Source: Frigoriglobus tundricola (lineage in GTDB: Bacteria; Planctomycetota; Planctomycetia; Gemmatales; Gemmataceae). Taken from it: a DNA stretch of 64,000 nt. Location: positions 1,798,001 through 1,862,000 of the forward strand of contig NZ_CP053452.2 of NCBI RefSeq assembly GCF_013128195.2, written 5' to 3'. How positions within the stretch are numbered: position 1 is the first letter of the stretch; each line of letters opens with the position of its first letter. Position numbers and translations under genes: made by a program. Under the pieces are notes generated by a model. That model was not told the origin of the DNA. It saw nothing but the letters and a program-made list of their open reading frames with translations, and made no database searches. Shown piece after piece: positions 63,986-64,000 of the stretch.

Positions 63986-64000
63986 ATGAAAAGTGGGTTT
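63986..64000 (+). CDS. Possible start of a gene cut by the right edge
   Basis: ATG at 63986 begins MKSGF and runs out of the window after five codons. It follows an A-rich stretch (ACGAAAACC) without a clear Shine-Dalgarno. Only a hint; nothing can be said about the product. Confidence 0.2.

Overview
The window is high-GC bacterial chromosome and almost certainly comes from a Planctomycetota member of the Gemmataceae (Gemmata-like). The evidence is the gene content: three DUF1501 proteins, two PSCyt/DUF1549-DUF1553 proteins, a DUF1559 pseudopilin-like protein with the H-X9-DG motif, an ECF sigma factor fused to a WD40 propeller, several Ser/Thr-kinase-type proteins, Uma2 and DUF4058 proteins, and many short hairpin repeats between genes. 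No rRNA, tRNA, CRISPR array, plasmid or phage module was seen.

Layout. 0-12.8 kb: DUF4058 (cut by the left edge), a secreted beta-lactamase-fold hydrolase, DUF1501, a DUF1553/DUF1501 pair, M19 dipeptidase, a Tat-exported Gfo/Idh/MocA protein and a membrane-anchored formylglycine-generating enzyme. 13-18.5 kb: an orphan CysA-like ABC ATPase, a DUF1559 protein and an unusual pseudokinase-TM-PstS fusion. 18.7-23 kb: small hypothetical genes, an HNH nuclease and a DUF1549/DUF1553 protein. 23-27.7 kb: an ECF sigma/WD40 gene split by a complete IS630-type element with a TA duplication; removing the element restores the frame exactly. 27.8-33.3 kb: a two-part glycosyltransferase and a 1222-aa membrane protein with a type-1 periplasmic-binding-like ectodomain. 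33.5-42.1 kb: a minus-strand housekeeping run (polA, Uma2, coaE, rho, a GAF-kinase, ribH), in which both the kinase and the rho N-terminus carry apparent single-base deletions. 42.4-45.6 kb: a RidA protein and rex, separated by a complete ISKra4-type element with a 9-bp target duplication. 45.7-55.5 kb: a zinc-ribbon/TM/propeller protein, DUF1501, DUF1573, a phosphopantetheinyl transferase, a coiled-coil membrane protein, glutathione peroxidase, an S-adenosylmethionine hydrolase family protein and a small DksA-like zinc protein. 56-63 kb: a complete tripartite RND efflux set (adaptor, pump, outer-membrane channel) on the minus strand. The last 0.9 kb is mostly non-coding.

The most novel-looking items are the two fusions that put a solute-binding fold on an unexpected partner: the pseudokinase-TM-PstS protein, and the type-1 PBP-like domain joined to about ten membrane segments. 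Other notable items are the cleanly bounded IS elements with recoding sites, a repeat-derived in-frame insertion inside a DUF1553 protein, and at least six families of dispersed hairpin repeats. No defence system was identified.
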